Source: PHAA01 sp034927445
Lineage (GTDB): Bacteria > Bacillota > Syntrophomonadia > Syntrophomonadales > Syntrophomonadaceae
Length of the DNA stretch: 64,000 nucleotides
NCBI GenBank assembly: GCA_034927445.1
Contig: JAYFPZ010000007.1
Location: 62,001 to 126,000 of the forward strand
Reading direction: 5' to 3'
Below the pieces are notes generated by a model, which saw nothing but the letters and a program-made list of their open reading frames with translations, did no database searches and was not told the origin of the DNA. Shown piece after piece: positions 18,050 to 26,376 of this stretch (positions are counted from its first letter, which is position 1; the number at the start of each line of letters is the position of its first letter). A program made the translations under genes and the position numbers.

Positions 18050-19119
18050 CTTTTCACCAGGCTTTCCAGCTTATCAGCAGTAACCGGATAAGAGATTTCC
18101 CGGACGGTATCCATCATGGCGTGTATGTTGGCAAAGGGGGTTTCAGTGGGCAGACTGCATCCTGAAGCGACAATATATCCCTTGGGGCTGTCATATGCCT
18201 TTTCCACACATCCAATCACTGCCCTGCGTACATCCTCCGGCCTTCCTTGCAGCATGGTTTCCGACGGTTTGATATTTCCCATAAGCCTCACCCGGTGTCC
18301 GACCTTGCGTTTGGCATCCAGCAAGTCGGCATCATTATCGATACTAATGCAGGCAGCCCCCGCATCTGCCATTAAGTCCCATATCCGGCTGGTCTTGCCG
18401 CAAATATGCAGGGTAACCGTCTTGCCTTGAGCATTAATAAAGCCGATTAGCCGCTTTAAATATGGCAGTGAGAATTCTTCAAACTGCTTCGGGCTTATAA
18501 CGGTGGAAGAAGACATGGCGTCAGTGAGGCTGGGCGTACATCCCGCCTCCAGAATCGCTTTGGCATAATTCAAGCCGGTTTGCAGTGACAGTTCGCACAG
18601 CCGGTGCACCGCCGTCGGGTCTTTCATCGTAAGTCTAACCAGTTTCTCCGCCCCGATTAAGAACGAGGCATTGGTAAACGGGCAAGTCAGCGCCCCGGTT
18701 ACCGTTACCTCTTTTCCCACCTGGTCGAGGCTTATTTTCATCGCTTCCAAATGGTGGCGCAAATTGCCGTCTTTATAGGGATCGGCCGGTTCCAGCCGAT
18801 TTATTTCAGCAGCATCGTTTATGGCCGGACTTTCCAAATACGCGGTTTCATCGTCCGGGTAATTGACTACCGCTCCCATGGCTTCAGCCATGGTATAAAG
18901 ATCAGTAAATATTCTTATAATGTCATACTTGAACAATTTGTAGCTGGCAATCTGAGCCTGGGCGATAAGCTTACCATTCCCCCTGAATTCAGATACCTTG
19001 ATTCCTATTACCCGGGCGGCAGTATTGCCGACAATAGGAACGCAGGGGAGCCTATCCACGTTCAACCCCGCATTGTAGGCCAGCATCCTTTCGATAGGAG
19101 TCATTTGATCTTTTATCAT
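18046..19119 (-). CDS. UroD/MtaA-family methyltransferase 3
   Basis: 357 residues. Zn motif HIC in TLHICGKTSR (about 249) and distal Cys in VASGCSLPTETP (about 328). It begins MIKDQMTPIERMLAYNAGLN and has CPFTNASFLIGAEKL and SDAMSSSTVISPKQFEEFSLPYL-like segments seen in corrinoid-linked MtaA homologues. ATGA overlaps link it to the corrinoid protein upstream and to UroD-type 2 downstream, suggesting these proteins form one module. Confidence 0.83.
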   Translation of the reverse strand: MIKDQMTPIERMLAYNAGLNVDRLPCVPIVGNTAARVIGIKVSEFRGNGKLIAQAQIASYKLFKYDIIRIFTDLYTMAEAMGAVVNYPDDETAYLESPAINDAAEINRLEPADPYKDGNLRHHLEAMKISLDQVGKEVTVTGALTCPFTNASFLIGAEKLVRLTMKDPTAVHRLCELSLQTGLNYAKAILEAGCTPSLTDAMSSSTVISPKQFEEFSLPYLKRLIGFINAQGKTVTLHICGKTSRIWDLMADAGAACISIDNDADLLDAKRKVGHRVRLMGNIKPSETMLQGRPEDVRRAVIGCVEKAYDSPKGYIVASGCSLPTETPFANIHAMMDTVREISYPVTADKLESLVKR

Positions 19120-19775
19120 AAAGCATTACTCTTTACTAACTTGCGGGCCAAGGGTACAGCTTCGGCAGCGTTGACCGCATATCCGTCGGCGCCGATTCTA
19201 TCGGCAAAACTCTGGGAAATTGGCCCCCCGCCGACAATTACCTTAAAACGATCTCTGATATTTTGCTCCTGCAAGATTTTTATTACTTCCTCCATACCTT
19301 CCATGGTAGTAGTCATAAGCGTAGATAAAGCTATAATATGCGCTCGCTCGGCTTTGGCCGCCTCTACAAACTGCGCCGGCAGAATATCCCGCCCCAGGTC
19401 GATCACATCGAAACCTGATGTTTCCAACATAATCTTGACCAGATTTTTACCGATATCGTGGGTATCCCCTTCCACCACCCCTATAACCACTTTGTATTTC
19501 TCAGCGTCGACATTAACTTTTATTTCCGGTTTAAGCACATCAAGTCCGGCATACATGGCATCGGAACACATCAGCAGTTCGGGAATAAAATATTCCTCAT
19601 CTTCAAAAAGCTGTCCGGCCCTCTCCATGCCGTTGGACAGGCCCTGGTCAATGGCCTCGTACGCATCATAATCATTATCGATTACTTCGTGAGACAGGGT
19701 TACTGTCGCATCTTCATCCATTTCCACTACGGCATCCGAAAGCTGTCGGAAAATCTCCTCCTTACTTTTCGTCAC
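19116..19775 (-). CDS. Corrinoid (B12-binding) methyl-carrier protein
   Basis: About 219 residues, the normal size of MtaC/MtbC/MtvC-type carriers. Residues ~1-85 form the helical cap (EEIFRQLSDAVVEMDED, PELLMCSDAMYAGLD); residues ~90-215 form the Rossmann B12 domain with the base-off signature GDTHDIGKN, followed by a conserved STLMTTTM segment and VGGGPIS. The His of DxHxxG ligates cobalt. I chose GTG 19775 (TKSKEEIFRQ), which has AGGAGGGAT upstream; an earlier in-frame start at 19808 would overlay the ribosome binding site. It stands at the head of the methyltransferase block. Confidence 0.9.
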   Translation of the reverse strand: MTKSKEEIFRQLSDAVVEMDEDATVTLSHEVIDNDYDAYEAIDQGLSNGMERAGQLFEDEEYFIPELLMCSDAMYAGLDVLKPEIKVNVDAEKYKVVIGVVEGDTHDIGKNLVKIMLETSGFDVIDLGRDILPAQFVEAAKAERAHIIALSTLMTTTMEGMEEVIKILQEQNIRDRFKVIVGGGPISQSFADRIGADGYAVNAAEAVPLARKLVKSNAL

Positions 19776-19889
19776 AATTATCCCTCCTAAACAAATTTTT
19801 CTCCTCATTTCACGCCGGCTTGTTTAATACCTGAGTTGACTTGGCTCCCGCGACATCTTTTCGAGATCGTTCGGTTCTGAACTAAGGGC

Positions 19890-20702
19890 TTATAAATAAT
19901 AATTTAATTGTTCACCTTCACTTACAAAGTGCATGGTTTCAAGAATCTTTGATCTTAATCTGAAAAAGTCCGGATGATTACGGGCTCGGGGCCTTCCAAA
20001 CTGAACATCTATTATCTCTTCTATTTTGCCGGGTCGGGGGGTCATGATAACAATCCGGTCACTCAAATAGATCGCTTCATCAATATCATGGGTAACCAAA
20101 ACCATGGTAGTCCCACGCTTATCCCAAACCTTCAGCAACTCATCCTGCATATTCATTCGGGTAAATGCATCCAAGGCTCCCAGCGGCTCATCCAGCAGCA
20201 GTACCTTGGGATGGTTGACCAAAGCCCGGGCCAAGGCTACCCTTTGTGACATCCCTCCTGATAACTGATGCGGATATGATTTTTCAAAACCTCTCAATTC
20301 TACCAGGTTTATAAATTCATCCACCTCGTACTTCTTCTCCCGGATGATTTTTCTGGCCACCAGGCCGGAAGCAACGTTATTGTATACATTAAGCCAGGGA
20401 AAGAGGGTGGGATCTTGAAAGACCAGGCCCCGCTCATAATGAGGGCCGGTTATCAGTTCATCATCCAGGTATAATTCTCCGGTACTGGGATAATCAAGCC
20501 CGGCGATCAGCCTTAACAGCGTAGATTTCCCGCAGCCGCTCGGACCTACCAGAGAAATAAACTCCCCGGGTTTAATATCGAGGGTTATGTTATCTAAAGC
20601 CTCTACCTGAGTATCATCTTGCCCGCCATAAATCTTACTTACAGACCGCACCAATATACTCCCTTTATCATTACCCGGGCCAGGGCTTGCCAGCGCTACC
20701 AT
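19890..20702 (-). CDS. ABC transporter ATPase, nitrate/sulfonate/taurine type (operon 1)
   Basis: 270 residues with Walker A GPSGCGKST, Q-loop VFQDPTLFPW, signature LSGGMSQRVALARAL, Walker B VLLLDEPLGALD and switch His in VTHDIDEA. It closely resembles SsuB/TauB/NrtD. The start ATG 20702 overlaps the permease stop. With the permease upstream and the binding lipoprotein further downstream it forms a complete importer split around the methyltransferase module. Confidence 0.92.
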   Translation of the reverse strand: MVALASPGPGNDKGSILVRSVSKIYGGQDDTQVEALDNITLDIKPGEFISLVGPSGCGKSTLLRLIAGLDYPSTGELYLDDELITGPHYERGLVFQDPTLFPWLNVYNNVASGLVARKIIREKKYEVDEFINLVELRGFEKSYPHQLSGGMSQRVALARALVNHPKVLLLDEPLGALDAFTRMNMQDELLKVWDKRGTTMVLVTHDIDEAIYLSDRIVIMTPRPGKIEEIIDVQFGRPRARNHPDFFRLRSKILETMHFVSEGEQLNYYL

Positions 20703-21727
20703 TTAATCAACCCCCTCTGCCAAACCAGCACCTTATCCTTGGCTCTAAAGAACAAATTAATGATGCCGGAGAAAATAACAGCTATAACCAAAAGCGAGGC
20801 ATACACCTTACTATAATCGGCCCATCCCTGGGCCCAAGTGATGTACCAGCCCAGTCCCGCCTTTACCCCCAGCATTTCCGCTACTATCAAGGTTACAAAG
20901 GAAATACCCAAGCCCATAAACAAGCCTATAAAAATCGTATGGGAGGCAGCGGGCAGGGCGACCTTAAAGATGAGATACCTTTCATTAGCTCCAAGCGTTC
21001 TCGCCACTTCCAAATAAGAATTCCTCACGTTTTCAATACCGGAACTGGACATGACCGTCACCGGAAACCATACCGCCAAACTGATCAAAAATACGCTGGC
21101 CCAAAAACTAGTGGGAAAGACGATTAAAGCTATGGGAATCCAGGCGGTGGCAGGAATCGGCCCAATAATTCTGATCAACGGGCTTATCCAATAATTCCAT
21201 TTCTTGCTCCATCCGATCATGATCCCCGTGACCAGACCGACCACGGCTCCCAATATGTATCCGGTAAATAAAAGTCTTACGGAATAAACGGTACTAAGCG
21301 CCAATAGACTTTTATCCGCAGAGAAAGCATTCAATATTTTATCCGGTTCGGGAAAATAAGGGAGAGGCAGCAGCCGGTATTTAAGCGTTATTAAGTCCCA
21401 AATTGTTAAAATGATAAAGGCCGCTGCCCATAGCGGAGCTTTTTCGGTCAATACTTTTCTCAGTTTGGTAAGCTTAATCGATGCCAGCAGGAGAATGATA
21501 TAAATAGCTGTAAGTAGTTCCAACACCGTCAGATAGTGTTTCACATTCGTAAAGCTTTGCTTATTGGGGATCAATACATGCAATAAGATGGCAATGGCTA
21601 ATGCGATCAGGGGCAAATAAGTAACGGCAGGCAGGGGAAGGCTTGAATGCTCCGCTTGCACCCATCGCTTATCGGCACTCTCCAGGGTGCCATCCGTCGT
21701 CAGCAATTGTTTAGACAATTCAAACAC
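20696..21727 (-). CDS. ABC permease, SsuC/TauC type with N-terminal extension (operon 1)
   Basis: 343 residues, about 85 longer than usual for this family (250-265). The C-terminal two thirds is a normal permease with the EAA loop (about 245-265, SSGIENVRNSYLEVARTLGA). The extra N-terminal part adds two or three hydrophobic segments (about 34-52, 68-82, 98-112) that normal SsuC lacks. The apparent start is GTG 21727 with only a weak AAGGA site; a TTG four codons in has better spacing. It is the first gene of the operon, directly behind the attenuator leader at 21778-21875. Confidence 0.85.
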   Translation of the reverse strand: MFELSKQLLTTDGTLESADKRWVQAEHSSLPLPAVTYLPLIALAIAILLHVLIPNKQSFTNVKHYLTVLELLTAIYIILLLASIKLTKLRKVLTEKAPLWAAAFIILTIWDLITLKYRLLPLPYFPEPDKILNAFSADKSLLALSTVYSVRLLFTGYILGAVVGLVTGIMIGWSKKWNYWISPLIRIIGPIPATAWIPIALIVFPTSFWASVFLISLAVWFPVTVMSSSGIENVRNSYLEVARTLGANERYLIFKVALPAASHTIFIGLFMGLGISFVTLIVAEMLGVKAGLGWYITWAQGWADYSKVYASLLVIAVIFSGIINLFFRAKDKVLVWQRGLIKW

Positions 21728-21777
21728 ATCCTTGTTTATATTAATTATTTGCTATGGTTTGGCTGGGTTATTGGCAT

Positions 21778-21875
21778 AAAAAAAGACCCGGTCATACTGT
21801 CGTATGATACTACCGGGTCTCCAGTTTTCTGGTCGACCAAGAACTATATATAAGTATACTGGTATGTTTACTATA
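21778..21875 (-). promoter_or_regulatory. Attenuator leader 1 (operon 1)
   Basis: Minus-strand 5' leader. Hairpin at 21838-21816: GGTC-GA-CCAG-AAAA-CTGG-A-GACC. Its 3' arm is shared with the intrinsic terminator AGACCCGGT/ACCGGGTCT (21820-21812 with 21792-21784) plus a seven-T run, so the two structures exclude each other. The 5' end of the leader holds ACATACCAGTATAC. The same design precedes nifK2, nifH and nifB. I do not recognise the class; it could be a riboswitch or a protein-responsive antiterminator. Confidence 0.78.
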
Positions 21876-21881
21876 AAATAT

Positions 21882-21910
21882 AGTATATATATTTCACTAA
21901 AGTATGTCAA
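21882..21910 (-). promoter_or_regulatory. Promoter of operon 1
   Basis: TTGACA (21910-21905), 17-bp spacer, TATACT (21887-21882) on the minus strand, close to consensus. Transcription would begin near 21875, ~10 bases before the conserved 5' block of the leader. Confidence 0.75.
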
Positions 21911-21971
21911 TCATTTGTAAAACATCCTCGTTTTATATTAATTATTTTTATAGTCTTTATTGGTTACTTAC

Positions 21972-22060
21972 ATAAAAAAAGACCCGGCCCATCCTCTAGA
22001 TTATACTGCCCGGTCTCCAGTTTTCGGTAGATTCAGAAAATATATTTACCTATACCAGTA
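21972..22060 (-). promoter_or_regulatory. Attenuator leader 2, degenerate tandem copy
   Basis: A second copy of the leader lies 150 bp upstream of leader 1. It keeps GAAAACTGGAGACCGGG, a terminator-like stem ending CCGGGTCTTTTTTT and a CCTACTGGTATAGG block. The 5' arm of the hairpin is eroded (only CC/GG can pair), the terminator stem has a G-G mismatch and no TTGACA box is present at the expected site. It is probably a relic of a duplication. Confidence 0.6.
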
Positions 22061-22153
22061 GGTTTATTATAATTTATAGTTATATAATTTATTGGGTATG
22101 TGATGGTTTTTATTTGTTGCTGCATTAAGTTTTATAATAATCGCTATGATATC

Positions 22154-22759
22154 TTACGTCGGGTTTACAAAATGCCTGATTTTAAAACCTACCCCCATTT
22201 CCCTGACGGTTGCTTCACATTCCTGTATAGCTGCGCCGGATAGAAAATCAACCACCGTAAAAACCACAACCGGGACGTGTCTTTTACAGCGGCAGGCAAA
22301 GTCCAACACGGCTTCGTAGGCGGCTTCACCAAAAACGGATTGGCAGAGAGTTTGATAATCCTTTTTATTCCCGGCGTTCATACTGATATATACCGCATCC
22401 ACCCAATGCTCCAGTTGGGGGGTAATGTCCCGTCCGGCTGCCAGACTGCCCTGGCCGTTGGTGTTGATTCTAATTGGGATTTCATATCTTCCCTTTACCA
22501 ATTTGCAGACCTCAATAATATCAGGGAGGCGCAGCGTGGGTTCGCCAAAACCACAGAATACCAGTTCCTTATACCCAACGAGGTCGCGCTTTTGAATATC
22601 AGTCACAATCTCGGCTGCGGTTGGTTCACGGTCAAGCCATAGGTTATTTCCAGTACCTACACCATCCAATTTGTTTCTTATACAAAAAGTACAATTATTG
22701 GTGCAACGGTTGGTTATATTCAAATACAAGGAATCTCTTACTTCATAGGTAATTATCAT
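22154..22759 (-). CDS. TatD-associated radical SAM protein
   Basis: Short radical SAM protein of 201 residues. The cluster motif CxxxCxxC is in NRCTNNCTFCIRN (Cys18, 22, 25), followed by ELVFCGFGEPTLR and IRINTNGQG. Length and sequence match the small TatD-linked radical SAM family, normally found beside or fused to a TatD nuclease; no tatD is in this window. Reaction unknown. ATG 22759 has only a weak upstream purine run. Confidence 0.75.
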   Translation of the reverse strand: MIITYEVRDSLYLNITNRCTNNCTFCIRNKLDGVGTGNNLWLDREPTAAEIVTDIQKRDLVGYKELVFCGFGEPTLRLPDIIEVCKLVKGRYEIPIRINTNGQGSLAAGRDITPQLEHWVDAVYISMNAGNKKDYQTLCQSVFGEAAYEAVLDFACRCKRHVPVVVFTVVDFLSGAAIQECEATVREMGVGFKIRHFVNPT

Positions 22760-22902
22760 ATCCGCGGGTTAACTCCTCGGTTGTATTCATGGTTGAGCCG
22801 GCGGCTTATGGGCCGTTTATCCCTTTCAGCCGCCGACCCGTAATTTTGAACCGCTAAGGCATGGTCCGGTATCCTTAAACATTCTTGTTTTACCGGCGCC
22901 AA

Positions 22903-24498
22903 CTAGAATCGAAGCAATAGTGGACGAGCCAATATACCTTCCAAAGCGCCTAATTTTTCCAGCACTTCATCTTCAACCTTATTGTCCACATTTATTACGG
23001 TGAAAGCACGGGCTCCTCTGGTCTGGCGAGCCACCTTCATACCGGCGATATTGACGCCGGCGTCACCCAGGGCGGTGGCGACCGGGCCGATTATTCTGGG
23101 CCGGTCCTCGTTCTCTACTAAAATCACATATCCTTCCAGATCGCTTTCGGTTTCATAACCTTGAATTTCGACCAGCAACGGGTTGCGGGCCCGGGAAAGG
23201 GTGCCGGCAATGGAGAGTTTCCGCCCGCCATTATAAATGCAGGCTGTAATCAGATTTTTATAGCGTTTCGGACTTTTGGCGTTCTTCTGCTCATAGACCC
23301 TGAGGCCCCGATCTTCCGCCAGAAACCGCGCATTAACGTAATTAACCTTATCCGCCATAATCGGTTCCAGCATACCTTTTAAGAAAGCTATGGTGAGCAT
23401 TTCGGTCTCATTATTGGATATCGGCCCGCTATAGGTCAATTCTACCCGGCTTACCGGAGTTTTTTCCAACTGAAAATACATCTTGCCCATTTTTTCAGCC
23501 AGAGTTATATAAGGCCGCAGATAATTAAGTTCCTGAGGCAGCATAACCGGCAGGTTGACAACATTGGGAACAATTTCACCCTTAAGGGCTGTGATTACCT
23601 GCTGGGCAATATCTTCTCCCACTCTCTTTTGGGCTTCGAAGGTGTCCGCTCCCAAATGGGGGGTGACAACTACGTTGTCAAATTGGAAAAGCGGGTTGCC
23701 GATACAGGGTTCCTGTTCAAACACGTCCAGCCCGGCGCTGTGTATCTTGCCTGACTCGATCCCTGCCAAAATGGCCGCCTCTTTGATGATACCGCCGCGG
23801 GCGCAATTTACTATCCTGACCCCCTCCTTGGCCTGCGCCAGGATATTTTCATTGATCATGTGCATGGTTTCCTGGTTGCGGGGCGTATGGACAGTTATAA
23901 AATCCGCCTGTCTTACCAGTTCTTCCAGGGTTTCCATCTTTTCCACCCCCAAACGCTCAAAACGGGTGTCCGCTATATACGGGTCATAAGCGATAACCCG
24001 CATATTGAACGCTTTGAGCCGGGTGGCCACCATGGAGCCAATCCGCCCCAGACCTACAATTCCGATAGTTTTGTCATATAACTCCACTCCTCGAAAAGGT
24101 TTGCGATCCCAGTGGCCGGACTTTAAGAATTGATTAGCCCAGGCGGTTTTACGCGCGGAAGAGAGCAGCAAGCTGATAGTCTGCTCTGCTGCGGATATAG
24201 TATTGCTGTCCGGAGTATTGGCAACGATCACCCCATAACGGGTGCAGGTATCCACATCGATATTGTCAACGCCGTTTCCGGCTCGTCCTACTATTTTAAG
24301 ACGGGGAACGCCTAGTTTAATTAATTCTTCATTTACTTTAGTTGCGCTTCTGACAATCAAGGCATCATACTGGCCGATAATACCAAGGAGTTCGTCCCGG
24401 GAAATACCGTCGCGATAATCTACCTCCAAATATTTTTGCAGGAGCTCAATACCTTCTTCAGCGATCCTTTCGGTTACAATAACCCTTTTCCTTTCCAT
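22903..24498 (-). CDS. serA: D-3-phosphoglycerate dehydrogenase
   Basis: 531 residues, the long form. The first ~310 residues form the 2-hydroxyacid dehydrogenase fold: Rossmann motif GIVGLGRIGS near 145, catalytic Arg in NCARGGII, Glu in LDVFEQEP and His in TPHLGADT. An ASB (intervening) domain and a C-terminal ACT domain follow (YVILVENEDRPRIIGPVATAL), where serine feedback usually binds. It oxidises 3-phosphoglycerate for serine synthesis; serC and serB are not adjacent. ATG 24498 has GGAGGGAG upstream. Confidence 0.95.
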   Translation of the reverse strand: MERKRVIVTERIAEEGIELLQKYLEVDYRDGISRDELLGIIGQYDALIVRSATKVNEELIKLGVPRLKIVGRAGNGVDNIDVDTCTRYGVIVANTPDSNTISAAEQTISLLLSSARKTAWANQFLKSGHWDRKPFRGVELYDKTIGIVGLGRIGSMVATRLKAFNMRVIAYDPYIADTRFERLGVEKMETLEELVRQADFITVHTPRNQETMHMINENILAQAKEGVRIVNCARGGIIKEAAILAGIESGKIHSAGLDVFEQEPCIGNPLFQFDNVVVTPHLGADTFEAQKRVGEDIAQQVITALKGEIVPNVVNLPVMLPQELNYLRPYITLAEKMGKMYFQLEKTPVSRVELTYSGPISNNETEMLTIAFLKGMLEPIMADKVNYVNARFLAEDRGLRVYEQKNAKSPKRYKNLITACIYNGGRKLSIAGTLSRARNPLLVEIQGYETESDLEGYVILVENEDRPRIIGPVATALGDAGVNIAGMKVARQTRGARAFTVINVDNKVEDEVLEKLGALEGILARPLLLRF

Positions 24499-24524
24499 GA
24501 TTGACTCTCCCTCCTTATGTTATG

Positions 24525-24692
24525 TTATTTATAAATAACCAGATCTTCTATGGGCTTGCGTATCTTTTTATAATTGGCTGCCCGCGCATAGCCTAAGGGG
24601 GTGAAGGCAACCTGTGTCTTTGGCTGATGACCTTGGAAAACTCCATTTAACCAAACCTCCTTATCCTCTTGCCAGAGTTGGCCCAACCTCTT
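24525..24692 (-). pseudogene. C-terminal remnant of a nitroreductase-like gene
   Basis: A minus-strand open frame of 56 codons with no start signal ends just before serA. It reads TPLGYARAANYKKIRKPIED then LVIYK and stops. PLGY followed by a basic KP(I/L)ED(L/I)V-Y tail is the usual C-terminus of nitroreductases; the FMN-binding N-terminal two thirds is missing. It lies between an orphan attenuator leader and serA, suggesting decay of a gene that leader once controlled. Confidence 0.5.
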
Positions 24693-24697
24693 TCACT

Positions 24698-24814
24698 TTA
24701 TTTTGAACGATTACTCCCGCAAGGCGCAATTAATAATTTTTCTAATCCTTCAATATCTTTAATAATATAGCCAATATAGCCCGCACCGACTTTTTTAAAC
24801 TCACCGCAGCTCAT
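24698..24814 (-). CDS. 38-codon open frame of unknown status
   Basis: ATG at 24814 opens a 38-residue frame beginning MSCGEFKKVGAGYIGYIIKD with a second Cys near the end. There is no ribosome binding site and I do not recognise it. It lies directly downstream of the orphan attenuator leader. It may be part of the same decayed gene as the nitroreductase remnant or a chance frame. Confidence 0.25.
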   Translation of the reverse strand: MSCGEFKKVGAGYIGYIIKDIEGLEKLLIAPCGSNRSK

Positions 24815-24887
24815 TTTAAAAATAAGATAAATTCAGACCCCATTAATAATGGGGCAAGCCCGCCAGTCTGGCCAGGCAGCCCCAGCG

Positions 24888-24990
24888 ATATTAAAGACCT
24901 GGACAGCATCAATAATGCCGCCAGGTCTCCAGTTTTTCCAGTCAACCAAGTCAAATGGTACTATTTATAGTATACCAGTATGTTTACTTA
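24888..24990 (-). promoter_or_regulatory. Attenuator leader 3, orphan copy
   Basis: Minus-strand hairpin GGTT-GA-CTGG-AAAAA-CTGG-A-GACC (24947-24924), paired through several G-T wobbles, overlaps AGACCTGG of a terminator stem closed by CCAGGTCT (24902-24895). The 3' T-run is short. Upstream, ACATACTGGTATAC matches the 5' block of leader 1. No good promoter is visible and only broken frames lie downstream. Confidence 0.6.
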
Positions 24991-25390
24991 ATCGCGAGCT
25001 AAAACCATTCATATAATATAATCCCTTTGAGCTTACTGTTATTTATCCGATGGTGCCATATCATATTCGCAATCAGTTTATTCACGCCGCGGTCAAAACC
25101 ACAGGCCATTCTAAAATTTTTAAAAAAGTCTTTGCTATATTAAGGTTAGAAGCCATTCAAACATTTCCGCTGGTTAAGCGCTAACTGCTTGAAATTTAGA
25201 TTGACAAGTATATTTAAAACAGCCATACTATAAATATAGTATTTATATATGTTTACTAGGTTTAATTAGGTATCGTCAGGCTCCCGTGATTTCCAGGCAT
25301 ATTTACCAGTAATCAATCCGCTATCAAATCACCGTCTTGGCTTATTTTTGCGATACTTAATAATTTTTTAAAAGTAAGGGGCTTGGATAT
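24991..25390. other. 400-bp AT-rich intergenic region
   Basis: No gene seen. TTGACA at about 25201 with AT-rich sequence beyond it (TATAGTATTTATATATG) may be the promoter of the downstream hydrolase. There is no attenuator hairpin of the family here. Confidence 0.4.
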
Positions 25391-26278
25391 ATGACTGTTG
25401 CTGAAATCAATGCTTTAAAACGCCACCGCCAGGGCTTCATTACTGGTGCGGGGGAGGCGAAAATCTATTATCAATCGTGGCATCCGGATAGATCGCCCCG
25501 GGCCGTAATTGTCGGCGTACATGGCCATGGAGACCATAGCGGCGGCCTCAACAACATAATTCAGCATTTATTGCAGCAGGGGTATACCTGGTACGGTCTG
25601 GACCTCAGGGGACACGGCCGCTCCTCCGGCCAGCGCGGGCATTTGCAAAACTGGAGGGAATACCAAGAAGATTTACAAGCTTTTATTACCTGGATTAAAA
25701 CACAGGAATCTACTGCGGCCATCTTTTTACTCGGCCATAGCTTGGGGGGCTTGATAAGTCTGGAATATGCCCTGCAATTTTCTCGGGATCTTAATGGAAT
25801 TGTAGCCATAAGCCCGGCTTTAAGATGTACCAAGCTTTCTCCTCTTTGGTTAAAAATAATTAATATTTTTTCATTGGTAAAACCGAAACACACAATCGAA
25901 TTGCAATGCGATTACTCCCAACTTACCCGTGATGCCGAAATAGTCTCCATTTTAGACTCAGACCCGCTGCGGCACGAAAAAATCACACTCGGACTGGGAC
26001 GTGAACTGCTCCAGGCTGGCAATCGGGTAATAGCCCAGGCTCATTATCTCCAAGTTCCTTTGCTGCTGCTCTATGGCCGGAACGATATGGTCACCCTGGC
26101 CGACGGAAACCGCCAATTTTTTTCTTCCGTAGTACTGGCTGACAAAGAGTATCACGAGTATCCTCAATCTCTGCATCGCCCCTTTGATGATTTGAACCGA
26201 TCGGAAGTGCTGGATCATATCTCCACTTGGCTGGCTCGAAAGGCAAATATGCAAACGTCTACTAAAGCAATCGTCTGA
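25391..26278 (+). CDS. Alpha/beta hydrolase, monoacylglycerol lipase-like
   Basis: 295 residues. Oxyanion region GVHGHGDHSGG and LRGHGRSSGQRGH, nucleophile elbow LLGHSLGGLIS (Ser near residue 117), catalytic Asp in LLYGRNDMVTLAD and His in YPQSLHRPFDD. This is the serine aminopeptidase S33/monoacylglycerol lipase pattern, so it probably hydrolyses lysophospholipids or monoglycerides. It is monocistronic and shares no operon with its neighbours. Confidence 0.85.
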   Translation: MTVAEINALKRHRQGFITGAGEAKIYYQSWHPDRSPRAVIVGVHGHGDHSGGLNNIIQHLLQQGYTWYGLDLRGHGRSSGQRGHLQNWREYQEDLQAFITWIKTQESTAAIFLLGHSLGGLISLEYALQFSRDLNGIVAISPALRCTKLSPLWLKIINIFSLVKPKHTIELQCDYSQLTRDAEIVSILDSDPLRHEKITLGLGRELLQAGNRVIAQAHYLQVPLLLLYGRNDMVTLADGNRQFFSSVVLADKEYHEYPQSLHRPFDDLNRSEVLDHISTWLARKANMQTSTKAIV

Positions 26279-26376
26279 CAGGGCAACTGCCTCCCCCTTC
26301 ATTTGACTGCTGAAGATACTCCCCCAATAAATAATCACTATATTTAGTGAAAAATTAATCCCGATTGACATCTATC

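Noticed and set aside
24991..25390. Seventh copy of the attenuator leader near 25200
   Set aside because: A TTGACA box and an AT-rich stretch resembling the 5' block are present, but there is no CTGGAG hairpin or terminator.
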